Origin: Glandiceps talaboti
Lineage: Eukaryota; Hemichordata; Enteropneusta; Spengelidae
Length of the DNA: 64,000 nucleotides
Assembly: GCF_964340395.1 (NCBI RefSeq)
Contig: NC_135555.1
Span: 20,716,447-20,780,446 of the forward strand
Direction of reading: 5' to 3'
Of the stretch, positions 13,188 to 25,333 are shown piece by piece. Within the stretch, counting starts at the first letter, position 1, and each line of letters starts with the position of its first letter. Both the position numbers and the translations under genes were made by a program. The notes under the pieces were generated by a model. That model was not told the DNA's origin. It was given only the letters and a program-made list of their open reading frames with translations, and made no database searches.

Positions 13188-13760
13188 AAGCGACTTATCG
13201 GTCAGAATAGCCCTGCTGGTTTTTTTTTCTGTTTTTTTTTTGTAACATATGTAGTTCTGCTGTTCAGCTCTTCCACTATGCAGTTTTATCTTAGCAAAGT
13301 AATGAAAGGGTTAGTGGTTTCATATGATGACTCACACATACTATATAGAACACATTTCACACAGAAAGTTGGTAAAATATTGTTACAGTACTCTATTTAT
13401 ATTAGAGTCACCATTTTACAAAAAATTGTATTTTTACCCCTAATTTGTATATTAATGACCCAGGCAAGTTGTCTTGAACAAATATATATCTGCTCATCCC
13501 AAGACACAAACACAACAAATTTCAATTCAATTGGCCCAGTAGTTTTGGAAAAGAAAATTTTGAAGCATTTGTACCAAAAATTCTATTTCTAGACCTAATT
13601 TGCGTAACACTGACCCATTTAAGTTGTCTTGAACAAATTTATATCTGCTCATCAAATGACACCTACACAAGAAATGTTAACTCAATTGGCCCAGTAGTTT
13701 TGGAGAAGATTTTAAAGCATTTTACCAAAAAATTATATATTTTATACCTAACTTCAGTGT
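13188..13760. repeat. Interspersed repeat (CAAGCGACTTATCGGTCAG family) with tandem ~125-bp modules
   Basis: The first ~220 bp match 20748-20970, beginning CAAGCGACNTATCGGTCAGA and including TATGCAGTTT and GGNTAGTGGTTTCATATGATG. It continues with two modules containing GACCTAATTTGC, TCTTGAACAAATNTATATCTG and CTCAATTGGCCCAGTAGTTT; the same modules reappear at 15165-15420. Confidence 0.75.
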
Positions 13761-15089
13761 TACCTCTGGCTAATTCAGCTGCCAGCCTTTCTGGCTAATC
13801 ATACATTCAATAAAATGATTAGCCAGAACTAGCCAGTCAAGTCTACATAATAAGGACCAATCATTCATTAATGGTTAGCAACAGTGATTTTTAAGGCTGG
13901 GGAACATAGGTAAATTGATGGGAACTATGGTAACAAGATTTAGTGTCCTAAAGGGTCGCATCCTAATACAACCAAGTTTTACTGAGGTCATTTTACGCAA
14001 ATTTCACCTTTCTCGAAAGGTGTAGCTTTAAGTTAAATCAACAATTTGAAAATGTAACAGACAACTTGCATTTCGGAACCTGAACTCTAGAAGCTGGCTC
14101 AGATCAACGGATTATTTATGGGTGTAAACACATACAGCACAACGGTCTTGTGTTGTTCACCGACACTACTTAGGTGACGCCAAATAAAATGTCACTGAAA
14201 TTAACAAAATGGTACATTCTAATTCTAATTGAAACGAAAATGATCTATTTTCGTACCCATCGAACTTCCAGAGATCGGATGAGAAATGGCTTTACTAGAA
14301 GACAACACATGACACAATGTAATGACATGTGGTATCAATGTGGGCGAGTCCACTGTTCATGGATGGGTGGGCTGAGTCCTAAAAGTACTAGTCTTGGAAA
14401 GGTCCATTTTTTTCGTGTACATGTACTCCAAGATCTATAGCTTTCAAAGTCGCTGTCTATGATGTCTAATTTCAGGAAAAAAATACGGAAGTCAGATTTT
14501 CCATGGCTACGTTAGTATTGAACGCTCAGTTCCCCCTCTTTCCATTCCATTTGGTTTAATCGTTCAGACTAGGATGTGTTGTCACAGTGCAATCTTTGAC
14601 CTTTTAAAATCTTTGCCAAGTTGTCGTAGCAGGAAATGTCGGAGGATAACTATCCCCCATGAAAACTACATACTCGCTTTATTTCATTTTCCTTTGATTA
14701 GGTTCATTACCATCCACACAGTGACACAAATTCTTTCAAAAATAGACCTGTGCTCACTGAAGCCCTACCATGGTGCTGTATCATTGCCGACTATTTTTGT
14801 TTTTGTAAAAAAATCTGAACATGCTGAAGAGAACTATTTCATGCTAGATATGTCTTACGGTGTGAGTTTTTTGACATTGGAGTGTGCCGTGTTGAATTTA
14901 CTGTGTTGTGTCCATATGAACCTGTGCAGCAATTTTCTACGTACACACAACAATGGTAACAGAAATTGCAACATTAGGAGCATCTTTTTATGTTGATTGC
15001 GACAAGGGTGTACATGTTATGTGTCAAAATAAAAACAATCGACTCTCAGTACTGGGAAGCAAAATATAAAATTGGACTACCGCGTTGTT
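13761..15089. other. Intronic sequence, no gene seen
   Basis: Contains a 140-codon plus-strand frame at 14574-14996 without recognisable motifs or family resemblance, plus an imperfect inverted word pair around GGCTAATCAT/ATGATTAGCC near 13795-13825. I treat the stretch as non-coding. Confidence 0.5.
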
Positions 15090-15480
15090 CCCCCCCCCCC
15101 CCCAAAAAAAAAAAAAAAAAAAATTATTACCATCATACTGTAAAGGTATGCATTTTCAAGATATAGCCTATTTACAAGCTTATATCTGCTCATCAAAACA
15201 CACCCACACACAAAATTTCAACTCAATTGGCCCAGGAGTTTTGGAGATGTTGGAAACATTCTTACCAAAAATTATATGTTTAGACCTAATTTGCATAAAC
15301 ATGACCCAATCAACTTATCTTGAACAAACTTATATCTGCTCATCAAATGACACCTACACACCAGATTTCAGGACAATTGAGAATGCAGTTTTAGAGGAGA
15401 AGATGAAAGTATAAAAGTTGACGGATGGATGCCAACGGAGAATCAACGCTCAGCTGCCGCTGACAGCAGAGCTAAAAAAG
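15090..15480. repeat. Poly-C/poly-A tract and second copy of the CTCAATTGGCCCAG module family
   Basis: C15 then A19 at about 15090-15123, then modules like those at 13430-13760, ending GCTGACAGCAGAGCTAAAAAAG. A related end (GGTGACAGCGGAGCTAATAAAA) closes the copy at 25062-25083. The end word CAGCGGAGCTA is the inverse of TAGCTCCGCTG found near the start of the copy at 20748, so the family may have short inverted termini. Confidence 0.7.
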
Positions 15481-15987
15481 CTGTTCAATGGCCCATCACA
15501 TTGGGTAGGTAGGTTGATTTTTGATTATTTTTTTTTTTACAATGATTGGACAAGGATGTAAAAATGAGCCATATATAATGATGGTAAACATTTCAAGTTG
15601 AGTTTACATTGTACTTATTCAGTCATTTTGATTTTATCCCTTTTACTATTTGTCTGTTTGGCAAGCAATTTCTTCACCATCTGAAATGTTACTAAGACAA
15701 TTTACAAATTTTGTAGCTCCTCTTAACAAATGGATGTGGATTTCCCATGCATAAGGAGATATCTCATAATGAGCTCAAACCTAGATATGGAGGAACTTTG
15801 CCAGTCACCAGATTTAAAGTGAATGCCTTTTGTAAGGGCAAAGTCTTTAGATTTTTTTCCTACACACAATAGTTGTTGGAATGCAACAAGGCATATTAGT
15901 ATGTACCAATTTATATTGAATTTGAAGTATGTATTTGTATCTCCTGTAAGAACAAGAGGTAAATTATGTAATGGGGTGACAGAAATT

Positions 15988-16028
15988 GTGTGTTTGTGTG
16001 TGTGTGTGTGTGTCTGTCTGTCTGTCTG
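15988..16028. repeat. (GT)n-(CTGT)n microsatellite
   Basis: GTGTTTGTGTGTGTGTG followed by TCTGTCTGTCTG. Confidence 0.85.
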
Positions 16029-16104
16029 TATACAAAAAATCTCAACAACTACTCAATTGCAGTGACGTTGTGACCTACAGTTGTCACCTCCCTTTCATAT
16101 GAAA

Positions 16105-16305
16105 AAGTACTTTTGTGGCAAATAAGCCGCACGCTTGCGGCATATAAGCCGCATACAAATTTGTGCATCAGAACATTGTGGCGACTATTCGCCAATCATC
16201 GCCATTACTGGCACACTTCTGGCAACAACTAGGCTATTTCATGGTATGCTTGCCACAAAATAAAGTAAACACACATTTGTGGCATGTATGCCACAAAGAG
16301 ATGTT
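16105..16305. repeat. Region of short inverted words around TTTGTGGCA
   Basis: TTTTGTGGCAAATAAGCCGC near 16110 is matched inversely by TTGCCACAAAATAAAG near 16250, with GCGGCATATAAGCCGC and TGGCATGTATGCCA mini-palindromes nearby. Possibly a small decayed MITE; boundaries unclear. Confidence 0.3.
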
Positions 16306-16374
16306 GTAATGAACTATTGAGGATATGTGCAGCCTTAAGTCTTGACAAGAAAAAAGTTTTTGGCATTATTCATG

Positions 16375-16497
16375 TTACATATGTATGTGTGTTATGTACA
16401 TTGTGCATGTATGTTACGTACGCTACATATGTATGTTACGTACGTTTATGTACGTGTGTATGCTACGTATGTTGTGTATGTTATGTACGTATGTGTG
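16375..16497. repeat. Degenerate TATGTTACGTACG repeat
   Basis: Imprecise tandem words of TATGTTACGTACG / TATGTGTG type over about 120 bp. The Tyr/Val/Cys frames across it are artefacts. Confidence 0.7.
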
Positions 16498-16742
16498 ATT
16501 GGAAAAATAAAATATGTTCTATTTGTACAACTATTTTGTCAAACTTAACTTTTATATAAAAAATAAAAATTGTGTCCGAGAGAATCAGAAAAATTACCGT
16601 ACTTTCGATAATGTTCGGTATAACCCTAACTTTACGTGGGCATTTTGTATGTACATTACATGATTACAGTTAGCTGGATAATAGGGCTACTCATAAAACC
16701 TAATAGCATACTTTTGAAATTCTGACAATGTAGCATCTTAAA

Positions 16743-17086
16743 GTGGCCATATGGATGAGGATTGGGTATTTATGTTGGATCTTTGATTTAAAAAACATTT
16801 TTATCATGGCTTCGTACATGTAAAATCAATGTGAAAAAACATAGACTTAGTCTGTGTTTGTAGCTCAATTCAGTGCAATAAGCTCAAAAATGTGTAAAAA
16901 GTTTGTTATTGTACGTACAATAACAAAGAGTTTACATATTTATCAATCTCCTGCAATATATTGAGTTACAACCACGTATTTGGGATATGTTGTTTCATAT
17001 TGATTTTTCAAGTAGGAAGCTGTGATAACATTGTCTTATAAATTAAAAATCCGAAATAAATACCCAATCCTCATCCATATGGCCAC
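16743..17086. mobile_element. 344-bp MITE with TTAAA duplication and a centred perfect palindrome
   Basis: Ends GTGGCCATATGGATGAGGAT and, inversely, the same over more than 30 bp to TTGGGTATTTAT. TTAAA flanks it at 16738-16742 and 17087-17091. A 26-bp perfect palindrome (16902-16927, centre TTGTACGTACAA) is centred at 16914.5, exactly the element midpoint. No coding capacity. Lies in intron 3. Confidence 0.85.
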
Positions 17087-17239
17087 TTAAAGAAATTTAG
17101 CAAAAATAGCGCAAATGACATTGGAGCACAACTGTACAGTTTTTAAAAAAATGCTAAGTTGAAGTTATCCACATGCTGGTCCATGCTAACTATAGGTGTT
17201 CATTTTCTGAATGACTATGCAGTTGCCTATCCAACCATG

Positions 17240-18245
17240 TTGCTATCTTTGAAATATATGCGATCATTTGGCTGTTGCTATGGGCGCATGGGCATATTGC
17301 TAGACATTCTTGCATACATTTTTGAATGTTTATATTCACTTGTGTATGAATTCCTGATATTGTCTTTCAAATATACGTTATCATTTGGCTGTTGCTATGG
17401 GTGTGGTCTTGTTGCACATTTGCATACATTTAAAAAAATATTATTAATTTGTCTGTTAATCCTCGTTATCTTTGCAATACATGTGATCATTGGTTGTTAC
17501 TATGTTTGTGGTCTTGTTGCTAGGCAAATGTACATACATTTTTTGAATGTTTATTCAATTGTCTATAAATTACCGTGGTTATCTTTTTGAAATACACCAC
17601 CGTTTGGCTGTTGCTATGGATGTGGTCATAATTGCTAAGGATATTTGCATACATTGTTTACTCACTTGCCTACCAGATGATGTTGTTATTTGACCAAAAT
17701 ACACTGCCATTTGTTTGTTGCTAAGGACATGGTCATGGTTGCTATGGCTAATTATCAAATATTATGAAGAAAATCTGCAGAATAACACTTCTAGAAACAA
17801 GTTTCGGTCTCCTTCACCAAATACTTTTTGGGATAAATTTTTGACCAAACTTCAAATTGCTATACCTAATTTGCATATTACTGATGAGGTCAATATACGC
17901 TTAATATTTCATCATCTATACACCCGCAAATGCATCCCTGTTAAATTTCAGGCAAATTTGCCAAGTAGCTTTGGATTTTACCCCTAATTTGCATATTACT
18001 GATGGAATCATCATGTCATAGGCAAATCTTAATTTACTCACCCCTAAGAATGTTCCAACCAAATTTCATGACAGTAGTTTTGAAGTTTCTGAGTGTACGT
18101 TTTTTGACCAAAAGTCACATTATTTGACCCAAATTGCACATCTCTGATGCGATCATTTTCATTTGAACAGTTTCCCAACTAGACACCCAAAGTAACATGA
18201 CCACAAAATATCAAAGCAATCGGTCCAGCAGTATTTGACTTTAAG
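17240..18245. repeat. Interspersed ~115-bp module repeat (GGCTGTTGCTATGG family), copy 2
   Basis: Successive modules open near 17265, 17383, 17485 and 17595 with CATTTGGCTGTTGCTATGG or a close variant. They are followed by a long tail with GATGGAATCATCATGTCATA, ACCCCTAAGAATGTTCC and TTTTTTGACCAAAAGTCACA. Confidence 0.8.
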
Positions 18246-18253
18246 TTGTTTAT

Positions 18254-18289
<36 letters not shown>

Positions 18290-18693
18290 TAACAAACAGA
18301 CACTTTGCCATGCCTATAGCACTACTGAACCATATCAGTTCAGTTGTGCTAGTGAACCTGTTTTAATCACAGACAGTGTCTATGATTTTTTATTCAGCTG
18401 TGCTAAAAACCGGTTTCCAAGCAATGTCAAACAGAGGTTAATCTTGATGCCATTGACACTGACATGTGAAGTAGCCCATAAAAGATTTAATGGTTTCATT
18501 TCATCAATAAAACAAGAACCTTTTATGTCTAGGCTCAGTGAAAGCATCTTTTCACACAACAAATCATGTTTTTGGACCCAAAACGCACATCTCTGATGCG
18601 ATCATTTTCATTTGAACAATTTTCCATCTGCATGCCTTAATGTCCCCACCAAATACCAAGCCGATTGGTCTGGCAGTGTTTGACTTCAAGTCG

Positions 18694-18730
<37 letters not shown>

Positions 18731-18775
18731 TTCTTGATGCCTGTAGCACTACTGAAGCTAGTTCAGTTTTGTTTA
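18160..18775. repeat. Two direct copies of a (CA)n-tailed repeat end
   Basis: Two copies (about 18145-18330 and 18590-18755) share CATCTCTGATGCGATCATTTTCATTTGAACA, then a CACCAAATA/CACAAAATATC segment, AGCAGTATTTGACTTNAAGT, a (CA)n tract and GCCTNTAGCACTACTGAA. A third related end lies near 55930-56030. Confidence 0.75.
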
Positions 18776-19714
18776 AAATTACATGGAATACACACACGCT
18801 AGTTTATTTACTTGACGTTTGGTTTGTTGTTATATCGCAACATAATGTTGTCTGAAATCCTTGCAATCAGAAAGTTTTTACTGTCTCTAATGTTGCCAAA
18901 GAAGTGAAGCACATGTTGACCAGGTAATGTATGTCAGAAAAAATTGTCACTTTGCTGGCATCTTAAGGAATATGGTGTAATTGCAGGCACAGCGACTTGA
19001 TCCGAAACTTTACTGCAGATACAATGACATGATTGCAGACAGATTCCCATAGTTCGCATTGAAAGTAGCACTAAAAATCATCATTAACAGCAATGAAATT
19101 CACAAATCTCAGCCAATGAACATGGTTTTGATTACTTTGTTAAGTACATGTACATGTACTGTACAGTTCTGAGAGAAGACGTTACACCATGTACACAGTC
19201 TTTTTGGAAACAGTGCCACTGCATGTGCAACCATCTCGTCTGTGGTGGGGCACATCACTGTACATGCGCACAACTGAGGACGTGGCAGCTGGTGATTAGG
19301 TATTGACACAAAATTGGATAGGTTGCCATAATTTTGACAGTTTTTTAAATAAAAAATAGTTTGATGTTTTTGGGAATAAAAAAACAATTTCTAATGCTGA
19401 ATTGGTGTTTTTTGTGTACCGCTGTCTATTTATTCTGACATTCTGACATTGTACACATGATTTAAGCATTTACACTCAGACCACTACATTAATGTTCTGA
19501 GATTTACAGTATATCAACAAAGGAGGTCAAAGATCATTTATCAACTGATAAGTGACAAGTCATTGAGAATGACATAGCCCGCTATAATTGGGTTTTAAGG
19601 AATTATCACTACTCTGATCACGCAACAACATTTGTGAACCTAAAACAAACAGACTTAGATATGTTGTGTGTGCTTGTTGGACATGGAATATGCCTCCAAC
19701 AATAAAGGATTGGT
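18776..19714. other. Intronic sequence, no gene seen
   Basis: Part of intron 3. No recognisable protein, repeat array or terminal inverted repeat. Confidence 0.55.
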
Positions 19715-20635
19715 TGGGTATGGGGGATCATATCACGATGAAAATGGAGTCTGAGTTATGGCTTTGGACATGGAAAATTCACAAACAAAATGGCTGCCAG
19801 GCAGCCATATTGGATCGTATCACGACGAAAATGGATATGCACATGTATGTCATAGAACGCTGTCCTAATACCAACTTTGAATGAGATCTGTTTAAGCATG
19901 TCTGAGTTATGGCTTTGGACATGGAAAATTCACAAACAAAATGGTTGCCAGGCAGCCATATTGGATCGTATTACGACGAAAATGGATGTGCACATGTATG
20001 TCATAGAACATTGTCCTAATACCAACCTAGAATGAGATCTGTTCAAGCATGTCTGAGTTATGGCTTTGGACATGAAAATTCGCAATTTGAAACAAAATGG
20101 CTACCAGGCAGCCATATTGGATCGTATCACAATGAAAATGGATATGCACATGTATGTCATAGAACACTGTCCTAATACCAACTTTGAATGAGATCTATTC
20201 AAGCATGTCTGAATTATGGCTTTGGACATGAAAATTCACAAACAAAATGGCTGCTAGGCGGCCATATTGGATCATATCATGACAACAATGAATATGCACA
20301 TGTATGTCATAGAACACTGTCCTAATACCAACTTTGAATGAGATCTGTTAAAGCATGTCTGAGTTATGGCTTTAGACAGGGAAAATTCGCAAACAAAATG
20401 GTTGCTAGGCGGCCATATTGGATCGTATCATAAAACAAATTCACGTGCATTTGTATGCCATAGCATGTTGCCCCTGTACCAAGTTTGAAAAAAATCGGTC
20501 CAGGCATCTCCAAGAAACGGCTGCAGACGGACGGACGGACGGACGGACGCACAGACGGACGGACGGACGGGCGCACGGACAGGCGGAACCCAATCCATAA
20601 GTCCCTCTTCCGGACTTCGTCCGCGGGGACTAAAA
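19715..20635. repeat. ~152-bp tandem repeat, about five units, with (ACGG)n tail and GGGGACTA end
   Basis: Units open near 19753, 19903, 20055, 20211 and 20360 with GAGTTATGGCTTTGGACATG and carry AACAAAATGGCTGCCAGGC and GCACATGTATGTCATAGAAC. The array ends in GGCTGCAGACGGACGGACGG and then CTTCCGGACTTCGTCCGCGG followed by GGACTA, where CCGGACTTCGTCCG can form a hairpin. Such tandem arrays ending in an ACGG tail look like a dispersed composite element in marine invertebrates, as I recall. Confidence 0.85.
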
Positions 20636-20747
20636 ATCCATAAAGCTTACGAGAGAGGCATTCAGTTTCCTACTGATCATGACTCATTTGCATAATTAAC
20701 AATTTCAGTAATTAGGTTGTATCTTAAAATGCACTCTTCAAATTAAA

Positions 20748-20990
20748 CAAGCGACCTATCGGTCAGAATAGCTCCGCTGTTTTTTTTTTATTTAATTTTT
20801 TATTTTGGTAACATGTAGAAGTTGTTCAGTTCTTCAGCTCTTCACTATGCAGTTTCGTTTTAGCGATGTAATAAAGTGGCTAGTGGTTTCATATGATGTC
20901 TCACTATAAAACACATTTTACACAGAAAGTTGGTAATGTATTGTACTTTTATACCATAGTCACCATTTTATAACAAAAATCTACTGTTAT
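20748..20990. repeat. Interspersed repeat, CAAGCGACCTATCGGTCAG family
   Basis: Matches 13188-13410 over about 220 bp with small indels around a T-rich tract. Its start contains TAGCTCCGCTG, the inverse of the ends seen at 15470 and 25070. Confidence 0.75.
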
Positions 20991-21239
20991 GAAAAATTAC
21001 ACAAAATCTCAGAAAAAAATGACTGGGAAATGCACACAAGAAAAAGAAAAAAAGAGGATTTTGAGGTTGGCTATAAATAATTCCAGCGTCTTACAGCTTT
21101 AACCCTGGAAAATTTTAATGATGGATGAAATAAACTTGGGATCTAAAATAATTTTGAGGCAATTTGAATTTCAATTTTCTAACAAATTTACCAAGTCAAC
21201 AACATTCAACTTGTAGTAGATATAGGGAAGAAATCTTAT

Positions 21240-21749
21240 TTTCCGTACGGCAACAATCCCAAGGGACTCATTAGTAACTTATGAGTCATTCTCAGCCATA
21301 CGTTACAGTGGTAACACTCGTCTATGTTCGATTACCTTTCACAAACAAAACACAACGAAATGGTTGAAGTGATCTTTTTTTTAATTTCTTTTCATCACAA
21401 AAACAAAATCTGCGTGATCAAAAGTGTTGTAAACTAAACCAGAAAGAATTATCGGACTGGCTAAACTTCCCGCTGAACTGGAGTAAGGTCCAAGCCTTGA
21501 TAGCACGTGAGGAAATCGTCTCAAACTAGCGATACAACTTTCAAAATATAACTTGACATGTCTTCATTTGTTAGAGTTATACAATTCAAGATGGGTTTTC
21601 ACTCGAAAAAAACAATTCTGTGAAAAATGACACTCTGAACGCAGCGATTTCTTGGACGATGTTACCACTGTAACGTATGGCTGCCAACAACTTGCTTCCG
21701 GGTTAGTCCCTCGTGCATCCGGGTACTTGGGATTGTCGCCATACGGAAA
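21240..21749. mobile_element. 510-bp fold-back element
   Basis: TTTCCGTACGGCAACAATCC at 21240 is matched inversely at 21726-21749 with two differences, and the inner word CAGCCATACGTTACAGTGGT near 21276 is matched inversely near 21664-21683. Two inverted blocks separated by unequal spacers mark a MITE-like element. Target duplication not certain. Confidence 0.7.
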
Positions 21750-23011
21750 CTAAGTTGGCGATTAATACATACATCGTCTGATATTTTAATTTACGGAGAT
21801 TCGTGTGACTGGCGCAGTCCCGGTATGATCACTGACTAGTCGTGCTTGCATATAATGTAATTCGGGACTCGATTCTTACAAATTGTCCCTACTATTTGTT
21901 TAGTCAAGTCAAGTCAGCAAGATAGACTCATCCACTGCCTGTCGTATGTAAGCAGGTAACCACTGACATGACCAGAGTCAGAGAAACCTTTTCGGATTTA
22001 AAATTACATGTAAAACGGGGAAAGATACGAAAAACATAACGCAAAGTCTGAAGCCAAATTAAAGTTGTAATTATTTTAATTATTTTTACTTGTGGAAATG
22101 ACAAGACACGTACATGTCGTTTAACTTTACATGTAAACTGTCGGCCAATAAACAAAGTTTGGTCGATTCACAGTCGGCAGTGAGACTGCTTTAATTTTGC
22201 ATAACTTCAACCGCATGCCTAGGCATGCCGCCTTCCTTACGTGAGTTGTCTTCGTTCTGGTTCACTGTCACTCCAAATTGCAATACAATATAGAATTAAT
22301 CACAAGTTACATGTTATCTGAAAACACATTTTTTCTATAGTGGGTCTGAAGTGTGATTTTAGTGAATAACAAGAACGTCCACTGTTGCTACTTGCTGTGG
22401 AAAATCGCCCAGTCAAACGAGGTCAGCTTCAGCTTCTGGTCAAATCAGTCGTTTTCTACCAAAAATTCTTGAACAGAGCGTTACACAACGATCCTACTAA
22501 ATTTACTTGCCATAGTTATTTAAAACACATAAAAATCCACCTTTTTGTGAAATTTGTAAAACTTTCCCGTCCGAAAAGAAATTTCAGGGCCTCAAGTATG
22601 CGTCCCGAATTCGTCGGAAAATCGGTATTCCTAAATGTAATTCCAAAATTTGTGTTGCTGGTATGAAAGAAGAGATGTCAGTTGAGGTTTAGGCATTTAC
22701 AGTATCTAAAATGGTGGACTCTAGTGAAAGTTACGGCGAGTTGAAAATACCCAAAAATAAATCCCGTGAGCAGCCATTCAAAGAGTAACAGTCGCGATCT
22801 GAAGGATAGATTAGATATATGCACATGATGCATGCAAATGAGGATGATGCGGATTGGCTGATTATGTAGAAGGGGTGTGGATTTGAAGTTTACAACCCTG
22901 TTTCGAACAAACGCTTTTCATTTGGGTGCACAATGCATAGAATTATGACTATAGCACATATTACATTGCTTGTTTGACGTCAATAGTGTCTTTTGAAAAG
23001 TGGCAGTTTAC
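21750..23011. other. Intronic sequence, no gene seen
   Basis: A 93-codon frame at 22385-22666 resembles nothing I recognise. No repeat boundaries found. Confidence 0.5.
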
Positions 23012-23015
23012 TTAA

Positions 23016-24627
23016 CCCTTTCACCACCAATGGCCTCATGGGATTGTGTGTTGTCCACCAGCCCCGTCACTAACATAATGTGAGAGTGAGTGTGGTGTAA
23101 TCAAACTGATATAAAAATACTTAGAGTTGCTTATTTTAAAAAAATAAGGTATCATTTGAATTGAAAATAACTTTTCTACATCATAGTAGCAAATACATAC
23201 ATTCTAATATCACACACATAACCGAAATATGGATTAATGTAATAAAATATTAATAAAACAAACATAGGTTGTTTATTTATTGACATATCACAAATAAACA
23301 AAATATTTATATTACAAACAAAATTCAAAATACCAACATTTATGTTCCTACAAAACTTCTGTATACTGGTTAAATGGTCAAAATCGGCGAAAATTTGTCA
23401 GAAAATGTTATTTTTAGTCGTAATAAATTTGAACGAAAATAATTAACGGCTCACTAATCCGATTACAACGCAATAGTCAGCCCCGCACCGGCAATCAAAG
23501 GGACAAAAATATCTGAAGTCGTCGCCCCAATACCTTCTGAAAAATCAGTTTGTGTAATTATATATCATTATTTGACAGAACAACAAAAAATTATCACCAA
23601 ATTTATCCTCAAAATCAGTAAAAAATGCCCACAAGTTGGTAGTATACGAGTCAGAATCGGGACGCCAAAGTGACGCTTTTCGCCGACATGCTTACCCACG
23701 AAAGCAAATATGCAGTTGGGACTTTGAAGTTACGTTGCGATAATCTGATCCTTCCATATACTGTATTGAGTTCACGCAGCCATCTCCTTGTACAAAACAT
23801 CGTATTCATAGTCAAAATTAAGTGGAAATTTCTACGAACAGCACCTTTATTTACATTGCAAACGATGTTAGGGGAGACATATTTTGCTTCGGCGTTGTGG
23901 AAATTTGAATTTTACATTGAAAATCTCACGTAAAAATCGGAAAATCGCCCATATCACGAGTAAGTTTCCCTCCACTGACCTCTACACACTGAGCTAATAC
24001 AAATACAAGTCATTATTGAGCCGTAACAAAAAGAAATAAAACCAAAATAATCCACGATATAGCCCAAAATTACCCCCAGAACGTTAGCATGGGCGTCGGC
24101 ACGGTCACAAGATTGCGTAAATTTGAACGACATTCAAAAATTCAACCGTAAACTGCCGTCGGCAGCTCACACGGCCTTAGCGGGAATTTGATGCTTACAT
24201 ACAAGTACAATGTGTTCCCATAGCTAAATACTTGTATTCAACGATGTATTTCAAGTCAAATTCTGTCGAAATATCCAAAGATAATGACATAATTTATATC
24301 GTAGGCCATGTTATGAGAGCCGTTAATTACTTCTACCATGTTGAAATTTGATTTCGTGAGCGAAAAACGCACAAAAAATTACGATCGCTCGTCATTTGGA
24401 TCATACTCCAGATACCGTTCACTGTCATGCTTTCAAAATGGCTGTGTAGATAAACAAGGCTAATACGCATGTGTGGAACTAGTTATGGCAGCAAATTTTG
24501 CAGCAATAGCTGCAGTTAAACGGTTTAACGGCGAGGTAGGTGAATGAACTTTGGCGTTCCCGCAATAGCGGGAATTGGTGGGCGCCCTAGCACGTTCCCG
24601 CAATAGCGGGAATTGGTGGTGAAAGGG
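23016..24627. mobile_element. piggyBac-like non-autonomous element, 1.6 kb
   Basis: TTAA stands at both ends (23012-23015, 24628-24631). The terminal inverted repeat is CCCTTTCACCACCAAT (16 of 16), matching the TTAA-CCCTTT pattern common in piggyBac elements. Near the right end the palindrome TTCCCGCAATAGCGGGAA occurs twice (about 24560 and 24595), each followed by TTGGTGG. No transposase coding is visible. Confidence 0.8.
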
Positions 24628-24739
24628 TTAAGTCTCGTGGTCTGATTTCCAGTATGGCGTCGGTCATAATGCTCATTAACATATTCATTTTTTTTTCAAA
24701 TAACAAAAAAAAATCATAAAAAATAGAAGAGAAGACGTG

Positions 24740-25085
24740 CTGACTTGAAATTAACAAATCTAAGTAAGCTACCCTCTGTGCACCAACACACCAGATATCA
24801 AAGCAATCTGACATGAAGTATATGAGGAGATGATGAAAATGTCATTTTTGAAAAAAAAATCATAAAAAATGGCACAGATCAACTTGGCATGAACAAATCT
24901 GAATAGCCTCCCCCCAGGGAACATACACACCAAATATCGAAGTATTCTGGCTGTTACTTTCGGAGAAGATGATGAAAATATAAAAGTTTGACGGACACCT
25001 ATGATTCACCTATACACTCTATACTCTATACAACCTATACCTAAAGCTACGCTTTCAGCTTTCGGTGACAGCGGAGCTAATAAAA
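24740..25085. repeat. Interspersed repeat copy ending CAGCGGAGCTAATAAAA
   Basis: Two modules with ACAAATCTNANTANNCTNCC and CACCANATATC, then AAGTTTGACGGACACCTATG and the family end. A related single module lies at 28845-28935. Confidence 0.65.
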
Positions 25086-25333
25086 TTTGGTAGTACAATA
25101 CAAACATAACTAATCGCATATGTTTTGTTGCATTCCAAAAACAATTGTGTGGGAACAAAAATCTAATTACTTTGCCCTTGCAGAAGGTATTCATTTTAAG
25201 TCTGATAATTCTTACATGCACTGCTGGAATGCCAAATATCATACTTGATGTACTTGGAAAATTAATTGTATGAAACTATGCGACATTGAAGTTTATGTTT
25301 AAGATTTATACAATGAATTACTTTTGAACATAC

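Noticed and set aside
14574-14996. 140-codon plus-strand frame
   Set aside because: Cys/Leu-rich without recognisable domain; the codon content looks like intron sequence.
19109-19387. Small minus-strand frame
   Set aside because: No recognisable family and no supporting splice signals in phase.
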